Source: Gigaspora margarita
Taxonomy: Eukaryota; Glomeromycota; Glomeromycetes; Diversisporales; Gigasporaceae
Direction of reading: 5' to 3'
Assembly: GCA_009809945.1 (NCBI GenBank)
Contig: WTPW01001648.1
Span: 8,989 to 72,988, forward strand
DNA length: 64,000 nucleotides
Within the stretch, counting starts at the first letter, position 1. Each line of letters starts with the position of its first letter. Of this stretch, positions 46,701-57,033 are shown piece by piece. A program made the translations under genes and the position numbers. Under the pieces are notes generated by a model that ran no database searches, was not told the origin of the DNA, and saw only the letters and a list, made by a program, of their open reading frames with translations.

Positions 46701-47933
46701 ACAAAAATTGACGATCAATTAAAGAAAGTAATACCACATAAAGAATCAAAACAAAATGAATTACAATGCACTATTACGGACTGGATAATTACAGATTCTT
46801 AACCTTTTAATATGGTAAATGAATTAGGATTTCAGAAAATGATTAAAAACTCGATTCAGCATTTCGTTTACTATGTTATAAAACTATTAAGAAAAATTTG
46901 GATATTGGATATCAATCAACATTTCAAGCAATAAAAGAATTAATTAGTACATTATGTAAGAATGCAGCTATAACGACAGATCTTTGGACTTCGTGTGCAA
47001 AGAATGGGTATCTAGGAATAACCTGTCACTGGTTAAATGATGATATGAAGTTATATGATATACTTCTTTGTATTGAACCTATTAAATATCCTCACACTGG
47101 TGATCACATTCGTGAAATTATTATTTCTAAAGTTACATTCTTAGGTTTAAATGATAAAGTTAAAGTTGTAGTTACCGATAGTGGCTCCAATATGGTAAAG
47201 GCAATTCGTGAATGGGAAGGTGTTGAACGTGTACCGTGCTCAGCACATACCCTCTAATTGTGTGTAGCTAAAGCTCTTAAGAAAAGTAAACCATATATAA
47301 AAAGATATAAAATGTTAAATAATTTTTTTAATTCTTCTAAACAAAATGAAAAATTAGAAGAAGCGCAATGCCAACTATTATCAACATATGAGGATGTTGA
47401 AGTTAATCAAAATATACAAGATAGTTCAGCTTCAACCGACCAAGATTTATCTAATCTAAATTTGAAAATAGATAAAGCAACAACTTATGCTCCTTTAAAA
47501 ATCTTACAAACTATTAATAAATGTAATACTCGATGGGGGTCTTCTTTGGCTTCTTGGAAATGCTTAAAAGAATTAAAAAGCCCTATACAATACGTTGTTT
47601 TTAAACTTTCATTAGAGACTAGTAAAGAAGCAAAAAAAGATTATGAAATATTAAAAAAGCAATTCTTAAAATATTGGGAATGGGACCTGCTTGATCATTT
47701 AATTGATCTTTTTAAACCAATTGAAGAAGCAACAGAGTGGCTTGGTGGCCAAAAGTACTGCACATTATCACTAATATATCCTACTATTCAAGCTCTAAAA
47801 TATGATTATGTAGTAATCAATGCTGAATGTATATTTTTATTTTTTATTATTACACTTTTTAAGTTAGTACTGTAGTATAACTACATATCAAATTTTATAT
47901 ATTGTACACTATATACTATTTATTGCTGTTTTC

Positions 47934-48061
47934 GAATTAGTGCAATAAGCGAATTTTGTGAATTCTATAAATTCTGCATATTACCGTTGTTAAACAATAG
48001 TAAAATGCAGAATTAATAGAATTCACAGAATTTGCTTATTGTACTAATTTGAAAACAGCGA
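47934..48061. mobile_element. 128-bp foldback MITE in the hAT
   Basis: The arms TGCTGTTTTCGAATTAGTGC and, reversed, CGCTGTTTTCAAATTAGTAC continue to an inner loop near 47995. An ATACTATTTAT direct repeat of 11 bases borders it on both sides, suggesting a long target duplication as in Mutator-like elements. Confidence 0.65.
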
Positions 48062-48146
48062 TAATACTATTTATTCAATGCTTTACTATGATCAGTCTAT
48101 AAAATAAATCAAATATTTTATAAATAGTAAATCATTGAATAAAACC

Positions 48147-48646
48147 NNNNNNNNNNNNNNNNNNNNNNNNNNNNNNNNNNNNNNNNNNNNNNNNNNNNNN
48201 NNNNNNNNNNNNNNNNNNNNNNNNNNNNNNNNNNNNNNNNNNNNNNNNNNNNNNNNNNNNNNNNNNNNNNNNNNNNNNNNNNNNNNNNNNNNNNNNNNNN
48301 NNNNNNNNNNNNNNNNNNNNNNNNNNNNNNNNNNNNNNNNNNNNNNNNNNNNNNNNNNNNNNNNNNNNNNNNNNNNNNNNNNNNNNNNNNNNNNNNNNNN
48401 NNNNNNNNNNNNNNNNNNNNNNNNNNNNNNNNNNNNNNNNNNNNNNNNNNNNNNNNNNNNNNNNNNNNNNNNNNNNNNNNNNNNNNNNNNNNNNNNNNNN
48501 NNNNNNNNNNNNNNNNNNNNNNNNNNNNNNNNNNNNNNNNNNNNNNNNNNNNNNNNNNNNNNNNNNNNNNNNNNNNNNNNNNNNNNNNNNNNNNNNNNNN
48601 NNNNNNNNNNNNNNNNNNNNNNNNNNNNNNNNNNNNNNNNNNNNNN
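48147..48646. other. Scaffold gap of exactly 500 N, probably not a real gap
   Basis: About 89 bases ending at 48146 (from GCGATAATACTATTTATTC to ATCATTGAATAAAACC) are repeated immediately after the gap at 48648-48736. The two contig ends therefore overlap and were not merged. A frame of 185 codons across it is an artefact of the Ns. Confidence 0.85.
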
Positions 48647-48759
48647 AGCGATAATACTATTTATTCAATGCTTTACTATGATCAGTCTATAAAATAAATC
48701 AAATATTTTATAAATAGTAAATCATTGAATAAAACCGTTATTGCATACTACGTAATCAA

Positions 48760-48862
48760 TAACTGCTGTATTTTATGTACTCCTTCTGATCGTTCGGTAA
48801 TCCAGCCGTACCAGCTGGGTTACTGACCAATCATCATCATCCATAAAATATAGCAGTTATTT
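48760..48862. repeat. About 100-bp hairpin
   Basis: ATAACTGCTGTATTTTATG faces CATAAAATATAGCAGTTAT. Inside is a second hairpin (GTAATCCAGC with GCTGGGTTAC). Non-coding, inside the hAT. Confidence 0.55.
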
Positions 48863-48882
48863 TATACTTCACATGCAAAGTA

Positions 48883-49403
48883 GGGGTGAACAGTCAACTA
48901 TGTAAATCAAAACTGTATAGTATTATATAAAAATAGATTTTTTTAATTTCTTGATCAGAATAGTGATCTTGGGATGTCTAGAGCGAATCGCTTTAATTTT
49001 TTCAATTATTTTAGCATAATAAATACATTTATAACAATATTACGTTAAAAAATTTTAAATTCTTGTATTGACTTTTTTATTTGCAATGAAAACATCTCTT
49101 TTTTGAATAGTTCGCAATATGAAATAGAATTTTTGTAAAGAGTCAATTGAAATCTTAAATATTAATATTAAAAAATTTTTAATATTACATTGTTATAAAC
49201 ATGTTTAAGAATAGATTTATGCTAAAATAATTGAAAAAAGTAAAGCGATTCACTCTAGACATCCAAAAACATCCAAGTCTACTATTAAATAAATATTAAA
49301 TGTAATAAATAATCCCGATCATTATCCTAATCAAAAAAATCTATAATTAATTTTTATAAGATACTGCACATAGCTTTGATTTACGTAGTTGACTGCTCAT
49401 CCC
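48883..49403. mobile_element. 521-bp foldback element in the hAT
   Basis: The tips GGGGTGAACAGTCAACTATG and, reversed, GGGATGAGCAGTCAACTACG match. The arms continue through GTCTAGAGCGAATCGCTTTA and its mirror at about 49240. Flanks do not show a clear duplication. Confidence 0.7.
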
Positions 49404-50130
49404 AATGTATAATATTCAAAGTATATTATATAAGGTTAGATAGTATTTTAAGAATTAGAATTATTTTATAAAGTAATACGAAATTATACTAATTTAAATT
49501 AATGATTAATTATAATAAAAATATTAGAATCTGAGTCAATAAGAGAAGTATCGAGTCAAGAAGAAGAAAATGAAGAAGAAGCTGAAGAAGACACTAAAGA
49601 GAAAACAGAGGAGGAAACTGAAGTAGTATTTATAGACCGAATTTTACTAAAATTATTAACTTGGTCAAGAATACAATTATAATGCTCTTTACAATTATTC
49701 TGATTCTTCACCGAATTCAGTTTTACTTGCAAGTATTTTAGATCCTAGGTTCAAAAAAATGAAAGGATGGCCAGAAGAAGAAAAGAAAGAACAATCGCTT
49801 TATTAAGATCAGAATACACTTTTTTTAAAAATGACGAGCTTTTAAATAGAGAGTCTGGGAATAAAAATAGATATTATTTTAAAGAGCCTAAAGAAAAAAC
49901 AATTAGCAATTTTAAATCACGTCTGTTTGAAGAAGAAGAAGAGACTAGTGATGATAATGAAATTGATTATTATCTTAGATTTCGGGCACCACAAGCTAAT
50001 AGCAAAGATCTATTTAAATGGTGGAAAGATAATAAGAAAGATTTTCTTATTCTTTTTAAGATATCTCAAAAATATTTAGGAATTCCTGCAACTTCTGTTC
50101 CCAGCGAATGCCTTTTTAGTGATGCAAGTA

Positions 50131-50726
50131 AGGGAAGTGCAGTAAATCACGTAATTATCTAGGGGGGGGTCGGCCATCTATCACGTCCTATATATATATG
50201 TATAAACAGCCAATAATATTGAAGCAAAATCGATTATTAGTTAATCGCAGATAGTTGCTACATAGTAAAGTCTAAATTCTACTATGTCAATCGATAATTA
50301 TTGATTAAGTAAACTTGTTTGAAAGACCAAAATATACATATACTGAAATTTTTATTAAAATTGAAGAAATTTTTATTATTTAACTTTTAATTTTTACGTT
50401 CGTCGAATATATTTTTTTAAAAAATTTTAATTTTTCCGTCGAACGCAAAAATCAAAAGTCAATTAATAAAAAATTCTCTAATACTTATGAAAATTTTATG
50501 GTAAGTGTATTTTGACCTTTTGAATAAGTTTACTTAAGCGACTTTAATCGATTTGCTTAGTAAAATTTAGACTTTACTATGTAGTGACTTTTGTCGATTG
50601 TGGCGTAGCTGATTTTTAGGTCAAAGCCGTTTTTGAGTTTTATGAAATTTGATTGGTCAACAGTCCTATCACAGGGGGGGGTCAGGACCTATGTAAACCC
50701 TAATCACGTAATTTACTGCACTTCAC
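50131..50726. mobile_element. 596-bp TA element cutting the hAT dimerisation domain
   Basis: The tips AGGGAAGTGCAGTAAATCAC and, reversed, GTGAAGTGCAGTAAATTACG match, with TA on both sides (50129, 50727). Its removal joins SECLFSDAS to KQITDDRNRLK. The core (AAATTTAGACTTTACTATG; GTTTACTTAAGCGACTTTAA) is shared with the GCTACC family, and a run of eight G sits near each end. Confidence 0.8.
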
Positions 50727-50825
50727 TAAGCAAATAACAGATGACAGAAACAGGCTTAAACCCGATACGGTCAATGAACTTCTTTTTGTTAAAAGAAACA
50801 GGGAATATTATAATTTTTATAATTA

Positions 50826-52740
50826 GAAAATTATAATTTTACTACTATACTGATAATTATCCTTTGCATATAAATTTACAAGATTTTTTAAAATTTTATT
50901 TTTCTTGCAAATTGTTTTTAGCATATTATCCAATAATATATGGGTTGTCTAACTAATACATAGTAAAATTTTAATATTGATTGTCTATATTTTATAAATT
51001 TTAAACAAAAGTATCACTATAATACTATATATTCTATAAGCGTAAAATAAGGCTCACCTTTGATTTCAATACATTCAATCTTTTATAAATGCGCATTATT
51101 AGGAAAAGTGCACTTATGGAATGTGTACTTGTTAAGAGTAATTTATATATAAAATTATCTAATTACAGGCTAATTAAGTGATATGAACTTATAGTGAAGT
51201 GTATACGAAGTATACTGATAGAGGGTCAATAAAGAGTTGATTGTATATCATTTGTTCAAAAATAAATATATATTTGAATACACATTAATTTGGATGTCAT
51301 TATCTGTTAATTTGAGGCCTTATAAGTATTTTTAAAGGGCCTGATAGTATTTTGTATTCTTTAATTAGAACTGGCGTTTATTCTTTAACACGCAAGTTCA
51401 AACCTTTATTTAGATGCACAGCCTTTAAAATTGATTGCTTTGAATCCAAATTTGGTACAGGTAAGTATTAAGTTCGAAAGAACAAAGTTACAAAGCAACA
51501 TTTATATTTTAGTTGAAAGAATTACCAGTTTATTCAATTTTGTTCAATTAATTTAAGTAAAATTTGCTGTTTAAAAAGTGACAGAAAAAAAATTAGTTTC
51601 CAATAAATGGTGAAAAAAAAAAACTCATATCTTTGTAAAAACTATTTGTAAGAATTGCTTAGTTGTAAAATTTTCCAGCTAGAAAAGATAAACAACCTAT
51701 GCATTTAAAGAAAAAAGAGTTGACGCAATATTTGACCCAAATAATTGCAGTTGAACTTGAATTATTTTATTAATCATTTTGTCATGCTGCTTTCCTTTTT
51801 GCTTTTCTAGTCGAACTTTGTTACAGTTCTTCAGTTGAGATTAATGCTTTTATGATATACCTATTGCTATGCATATATCAAAAATAGATGCCTAGCTCTA
51901 ACTTTAACATAATTCAAAGTAATATTTTGTAAAAATTAAGATTAAAACTCTAAAAAAAGTTACAAAGCCATTTTTTATAATTAAATAAAAAAAACTTATA
52001 AGTCAGTTTAAATTTAAAACTTAACTTCGTTTAATGGCGTTTAACGCTAAAAAATAGAAATTATGGACTTGGAACCAATGTTTTATAACATTATATAAAA
52101 AAACACTTCGTAACTTTGTAAATATATTGTGTAAGAAACGATTGGTTTTTAAAAAACTTTGAAAAAAAAAGAAATTTGATCTGCATATCTAAATGAAGTT
52201 TGGGCAATTTTTATATTTAATTTATATGATATACTTTTGAATCGGTGAGATTTAATTTAAATCTTCTAATAATAAAATGTTAAGGGGTCTTGATATAGAT
52301 TTAATTTACATAGTTGACGTAGAACCCTAGTAGTTCATCTATTAATATTCACTTAAAATAATCAATTATTTAAAAAAAAAAGGAATCCACATATAATTTT
52401 GATATACATAGTATACCGTGCACTTCTGAATAGCACAATTTAAACACCACTCAAACTGCCATTCGATCTGCTATTCAATATTTTCATAGACATGCATGTC
52501 TGTGAAGTTATATGATAGCATTAAATAGCAGTTCCATGGTAGTTTAAGTGGCATTTAAATTTGCTATTCAACATGGTGAATTTACTAGAAACGCATATAT
52601 ATTATCTAGTAATTTAAAAAGTGCTATATTTTAGATTACCTGGATAACAATTATAAACTAGTTGATATATTTAACATAGGTTATCCGGGTAAACTAGATA
52701 TAATCTCTAAGAGATGTAATTATATAAGATCGCATTATTT
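50826..52740. other. Noncoding 3' part of the hAT
   Basis: AT-rich, no frame above about 60 codons and no recognisable repeat pair, apart from short phrases around 52310 (TTTACATAGTTGACG) related to the element at 48883. It probably includes the transposase 3' UTR and old insertions. Confidence 0.4.
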
Positions 52741-53049
52741 GATTTAATAAATATAATATAATCGATTAATGATTGGCCTAATGATTGATCAATTATATAT
52801 ACTCGAGGTTATAAATTATATTCTTGATCGATCATACTCGATCAAGTATATATGATTGATTTTTGATCGATTAAAAAAAGTTTTTTTTGATCAATTATCG
52901 ATCAATGGTTTTTTTGTCAAGTCAATACCCTACATTAGATGCGTCTCGATGAGCTCTACAACTTTCAATTAGTGGACATATATCATTAACTTAGTAAGAA
53001 AAGGCTTTTAGATGGAAGCACACCATATTTCGCCTTTTCTCCAGTTGAC

Positions 53050-53546
53050 AGGCGGATTATCAATTAAATTTATTTTAGTGAGCTTTACAACTTTTAATTA
53101 ATCAATTTTGCTTGTTAATTTAGTAAAATTAATAGTTTTATTTAGATGATTATAGCATTTTGTATATATAAAATTTATATAGTAATTTGTATCATATTAG
53201 GGGAGAGCCATTTATTAGCTGATTAGGGTTTTACTAAGTAGCTCTGCCCCCATCTGATAATTTTCAAGAATTTGATTGGTTAAAATTTTATAATATATAA
53301 TATATATAAAAATATTTAATATTAAATAACTTTTAATCTACTAGTCCGATTTAGATGATTAAACTACTAAAATGCTTGTCTCAATAAGATGATTTTAACA
53401 AGTTCAAAATTGTCAAAATCCAATTACAGAATCCCAAGAACATTCAATTTTGTGTGATTTTAATAGTAATTTTTAAAATTACTAAGTAAAATTTTTTAAT
53501 ATTGAATAACTTTTGATCTACTAGTTTATTTTGAATAATTTAACTA
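53050..53546. repeat. Foldback-module sequence
   Basis: It contains CTTTTGATCTACTAGTCCGA, CTTGTCTCAATAAGATGA and CCAATTACAGAATCCCAAG, i.e. one arm of the foldback module seen at 11519, and a GGGGAGAGCCATTTATTAGC stretch resembling a PIF-type tip. No coding signal. Confidence 0.5.
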
Positions 53547-53746
53547 TCATATATTGCTAAAAATAAGCTATTTTCAAAAATAAGCTATTTCTAAAAATAA
53601 GCTACCTTTGAAAATAAGCTATTTCTTTTTTTGGTTAAGAAATACAAAAATAGCTTTGACCCAAAAATAAGCTACTCCATGATCAATAAAAGTTGCTATA
53701 TAGTAAAGTTCAAATTTTACTAAGTAAATCAATTAAAATTACTTAA

Positions 53747-55022
53747 GGGTAGGGTATTTCATATGATTTGCAATATAGCAAAATAACGGACACGCTGCAT
53801 ATTGTAGATCGTTCGTGTAACTAATCTAAAAATAGTAATTTATTATTTATTAGCCAATCAAATTATTTTATGCCTACGAACGTATGAAGACTAAAAATCT
53901 TTGATTTTTTTATTTTATACAATCTTACTCATATTATAATAAAAAATTTTATTTGCAATAAGTTTTAAATACTTGTTACAAACACTTGCGCACAAAAAAT
54001 CCAATCTTCCAAATAGTTTATATATTATATTTAATTCGTGATCCGTATACCAACCAGTGAAAATATATAGTAAAATGTGGGGTAAATTAATTAGTGTTTT
54101 TTCAAATTTCAGGAATCTGGCACTGTCCGAGCAATAGCGACTTTTTTTACTAAGCTAACCTTTCTTCTCCACTAATTGAAAGTTGTAGAGCACATTCTTG
54201 CGATTCTAGCCGCGGTAAAATCATTAAAATCGGCCCAGTAGATCACAAGATATCATTAAAAAACGTTTCGCGACCATATAAAGTTCCTATGTAAACAATA
54301 TTATTGTTTACATAGGAACTTTATATGGTCGCGAAACGTTTTTTAACGATATCTTGTGATCTACTGGGCCGATTTTAATGATTTTACCGCGGCTAGAATC
54401 GCAAGAATGTGCTCTACAACTTTCAATTAGTGGAGAAGAAAGGTTAGCTTAGTAAAAAAAGTCGCTATTGCTCGGACAGTGCCAGATTCCTGAAATTTGA
54501 AAAAACACTAATTAATTTACCCCACATTTTACTATATATTTTCACTGGTTGGTATACGGATCACGAATTAATACAGTTCTAAATATTGTCTAATCTATAA
54601 ATAGATCTCTTAATAAATACGAAAGATTTCTAATAAACTTTCAAAAAATTCTTAATTACGAATAATTTTTATAATATCATTGGATGTAAACAAGTGACCG
54701 AAGTTATATTCTGTAAAAGTTAAAGAAAAAAAACTGTTTGTTAAAAAAGTTTACTTGACATGCGCATTTTTGAAGCCATATGCACAAAGTTAATACTATA
54801 TTGTTTCTAAACAAACCTCTTTTTAAACAGTTCGTTTAACGAAAAAACTGTTTACTAGCAAATACACAACCTTTAAACAACTGACAAAATTTCTTTTTAA
54901 CAATATTAGACCGTGGGTTAAAATTCTTTAACAGTCACGAGTTTGCATAATCTTTTATAGGGGCTGAATCTGTGATCTGCATAAAATTACATATGTGTAA
55001 CATTATATGAGATACCCTACCC
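53747..55022. mobile_element. 1.28 kb element with TTAA duplication
   Basis: The ends GGGTAGGGTATTTCATATGA and, reversed, GGGTAGGGTATCTCATATAA are flanked by TTAA (53743-53746, 55023-55026). Other GCTACC copies show an uninterrupted CTTAAG here, giving an empty site. The TTAA duplication is used by piggyBac and Kolobok groups; no transposase is present to decide. Confidence 0.8.
54031..54571. repeat. 541-bp near-perfect palindrome
   Basis: 270-base arms meet at 54301. TTAATTCGTGATCCGTATAC at the left is mirrored at the right end. Only one mismatch was noticed (ATCATTAAAAAACG against GTTTTTTAACGAT). The arms hold CACTAATTGAAAGTTGTAGA and AAAATCGGCCCAGTAGATCA, the foldback module, and the centre TGTAAACAATATTATTGTTT is shared with the foldbacks near 43605 and 44330. 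Such near-identity implies recent formation or correction between arms. Confidence 0.9.
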
Positions 55023-55679
55023 TTAAGTAAACTTATTTAGAAGATCACAAATATGTATATCCTGAAATTTATAATGAAATAGAAGAAATTTTTATTAATT
55101 GGATTTTAATTTTTACACAACAAAAAGATTAAAATTTTATTAACAAAATATATTTATTAAATGTAAAAATTAAAAATCAAATAATAAAAAGTACTCCTTT
55201 TTTGATAAAACTTTCAGAATAGGTGTAGTTTAGTTTTCTAAATAATTTTACTTATGTGCCAATAACTGATTTACATAGTAAAATTTAGACTTTACTATGT
55301 AATGACTATTAGCAATTAACTAAAAATCTTAAAAGTATATATATAATATTATATTATATATATTAGGGTTCTATAATTTGATTTGATTTGATTTGATCAA
55401 ATATTTAAATTCAAATCAAATTCAAATACAGAATTTTTAAATCAAATCAAATTCAAATTAATGAATATTTGATTTGATTTGATCAAATATTTGAAATAGA
55501 TTTTAACTAATTTTCACTTTAGGTGATATCACCTATATCGGGTGCAGATTGTCATTGTTTATATTTTTGATCACCCAGTTATACAATATAAGATCTACAT
55601 ATATAAGTATTTTTTTTTTTGTATTTTTTTTCGTGGTGTATTAACTTTTGCTCTTTCTTTTTTCTTGACTTTTAGGTAA

Positions 55680-56160
55680 CGTTTTTGATGCTTTTGTTAT
55701 TGGTGTACGGTATTGGTATCATTATTTGGTACTTCGTGCATTTTAGTGCGTCTTTAGTTGTTGCCGTTGTTAGTTCGGTATTCCAGTTTTTTCGCTTCGT
55801 TAGTTCTCTTACAACTTGCTCATGCATTTTTTTTCTTTTTTAGGATTTTTTAGAACGATTTTAGTGCTATACGCGTTGGTATTCGTCACTGTTATCATTA
55901 ATCTGTGTTTTCAGTGTGTCTTTTGTTGTACCAGTAGTGTCATTATTTGGTGCTTCATGCATTTCAGTGCATCTTTAGTTGTTGGCGTTGTTAGTTCGGT
56001 GTTCCAGTTCTTTCTTTCGTTAGTTCTTTTACAACTTGCTTATACATTTTTTTCTTTTTTAGAATTTTTCTAGAACAATTTTGGTGCTATACATGTTGGT
56101 ATTCATTGCTAATGTCGTTAGTCTGTGTTTCAGTACGTCTTTTGTTGCTAGTATCGTCAA
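55680..56160. repeat. Tandem repeat of about 228 bp, two copies plus
   Basis: CATTATTTGGTACTTCGTGC, TAGTTGTTGCCGTTGTTAG and TCGTTAGTTCTCTTACAAC recur about 228 bases later with small changes; a third start appears near 56125. A chance 85-codon hydrophobic frame at 55816-56073 lies across it. Confidence 0.7.
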
Positions 56161-56227
56161 CTAATATTATTGTTTTTCGTTTGTTAGTAAAATTTCAACT
56201 TTGTTTAGGTTAGGGTTAGAGGTCTTA

Positions 56228-56882
56228 TCCCTTAGATTGTAACACAGGCAAATTTGCCTGCGTATTTTAAAAATTTTAATAAAATTTTAATAAAATTTTA
56301 AATATTGATTTTAGCTATACCTTTTCTAAGTAAAAAATATTCTTTNAGTTTTGTTTTAGTAANTTTGTTATGAAAATTTTTTAAAATTATTAGAAAACTT
56401 TAGTATAATCAAAGTTTAAAGTTCTTGTATTAGCAATTTTACTATTAAAATTTTTCTTTAGATTTTCTTAAATTTTATATGTTCCCGTCTATAAAAAAAA
56501 CTTTTACTTCTAATACAAGTCTTGATTTTTACAAATAAATCATTAAAGTTGCAATAATAAAAGTTATCATCCTTTATATAAACTATAATATTGTCTTAAG
56601 AACTATAGCTTTAAAACTAAAACTGAATAAGATTACAGAGAAATTGTGATAAAATTTTTTAAAAAATTTTTTTCTTAAAGATATCTATTTTTAGCTTATA
56701 TATAACTTAAAATTTTTTTCTTATAATATAAAAACTAATTTTGCAAAAAAGTAATCCTTATTTTTAATTATAATTGTACAAAGTTTTATTTAATTATCTT
56801 GATATTTAAAAAAAGTAAATCAGAGCAAAAAAAGTGCAAAAACGCAGGCAAATTTGCCTGTGTTCTACTACAATCTAAGGGA
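56228..56882. mobile_element. CAGGCAAATTTGCCTG-family TA element, copy 3
   Basis: This is the best preserved copy: both tips read TCCCTTAGATTGTA inward, TA flanks (56226, 56883), and the mirror palindrome CAGGCAAATTTGCCTG is intact at both ends. It is very similar to the copy at 21173. Two Ns lie near 56346 and 56363. Confidence 0.88.
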
Positions 56883-57033
56883 TAGGCCTTGAGGTTAGCA
56901 AGATATATAGGACAATTGCTTAAGAAATTTTTTTGTTATAGCATGAAAAGTGATTTTTTATGTAAATTTTAGGGAAATATGCGATTTTTGAAAAAGTGAA
57001 TGTTTTGTTCTGGTCTTCACACTCATGTTGCAT

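Larger units (their letters stand above)
46317..50824 (+). pseudogene. hAT transposase with BED-type zinc finger, broken
   Basis: Exon 1 (46317-about 46608) starts MSNSKKHSNNTLSSQQSKRS and has a worn BED-finger region (EEPQWIDIGNKSSWV, TGA, KYCGVKT; SSMIHHLGSVYKKYEEKL). A GTAAGT donor and TTTAG acceptor precede exon 2, with LQCTITDWIITDS and a TAA. After a shift come DIGYQSTFQAIKELISTLCK, AAITTDLWTSCAKNGYLG (catalytic Asp), VVVTDSGSNMVKAIREWEGV (second Asp) and PCSAHTL, TAA, LCVAKAL. The insertion-domain helices follow (to about 47825), then intronic insertions and the gap. The C-terminal dimerisation domain starts near 49977 (YLRFRAPQANSKDLFKWWKD; LGIPATSVPSECLFSDAS). It is cut by the element at 50131 and resumes KQITDDRNRLKPDTVNELLF to TAG at 50824. 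Confidence 0.87.
44822..52932 (+). mobile_element. 8.1 kb hAT transposon carrying a transposase gene
   Basis: It starts TAGTGTATTGACTCGA and ends, reversed, TAGGGTATTGACTTGA. Direct repeats TGTTAGAT (44814-44821) and CATTAGAT (52933-52940) match at 6 of 8. The subterminal 150 bases are filled with TCGATCAAT words. Inside is the broken transposase gene (46317-50824), three small elements and a scaffold gap. The element at 4231-5813 shares both ends. It inserted into the foldback at 43741-53045. Confidence 0.85.
43741..53045. repeat. Foldback repeat of about 1.2 kb, split by the 8.1 kb hAT
   Basis: Left outer sequence AGAAAAGGCGAAATATGGCG mirrors CACCATATTTCGCCTTTTCT near 53023-53042. The arms are internally repetitive: CTTACTAAGTTAACGATACA, CACTAATTGAAAGTTGTAGA and GATCATCCAAATCGGCC recur three times on the left (43785-44290) and in mirror on the right (44340-44820, 52933-53020). 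The centre lies near 44330 (TGTAAACAAACATTGTTTAC). Removing 44822-52932 restores a continuous arm. Confidence 0.75.
53547..55333. mobile_element. GCTACC-family TA element, copy 4, enlarged by insertion
   Basis: The left tip TCATATATTGCTAAAAATAA is followed by a local triplication of AAAATAAGCTA words. The body resumes after the inserted 53747-55022 element at CTTAAGTAAACTTATTTAG, exactly where other copies read through. The right tip is worn and not clearly defined. Confidence 0.7.

Noticed and set aside
48135..48692. 185-codon open frame
   Set aside because: It runs through the 500-N gap; the open frame is made of undetermined bases.
55816..56073. 85-codon hydrophobic membrane-like protein
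   Set aside because: It lies across a 228-bp tandem repeat with T-rich composition, which yields Phe/Leu/Val runs by chance.
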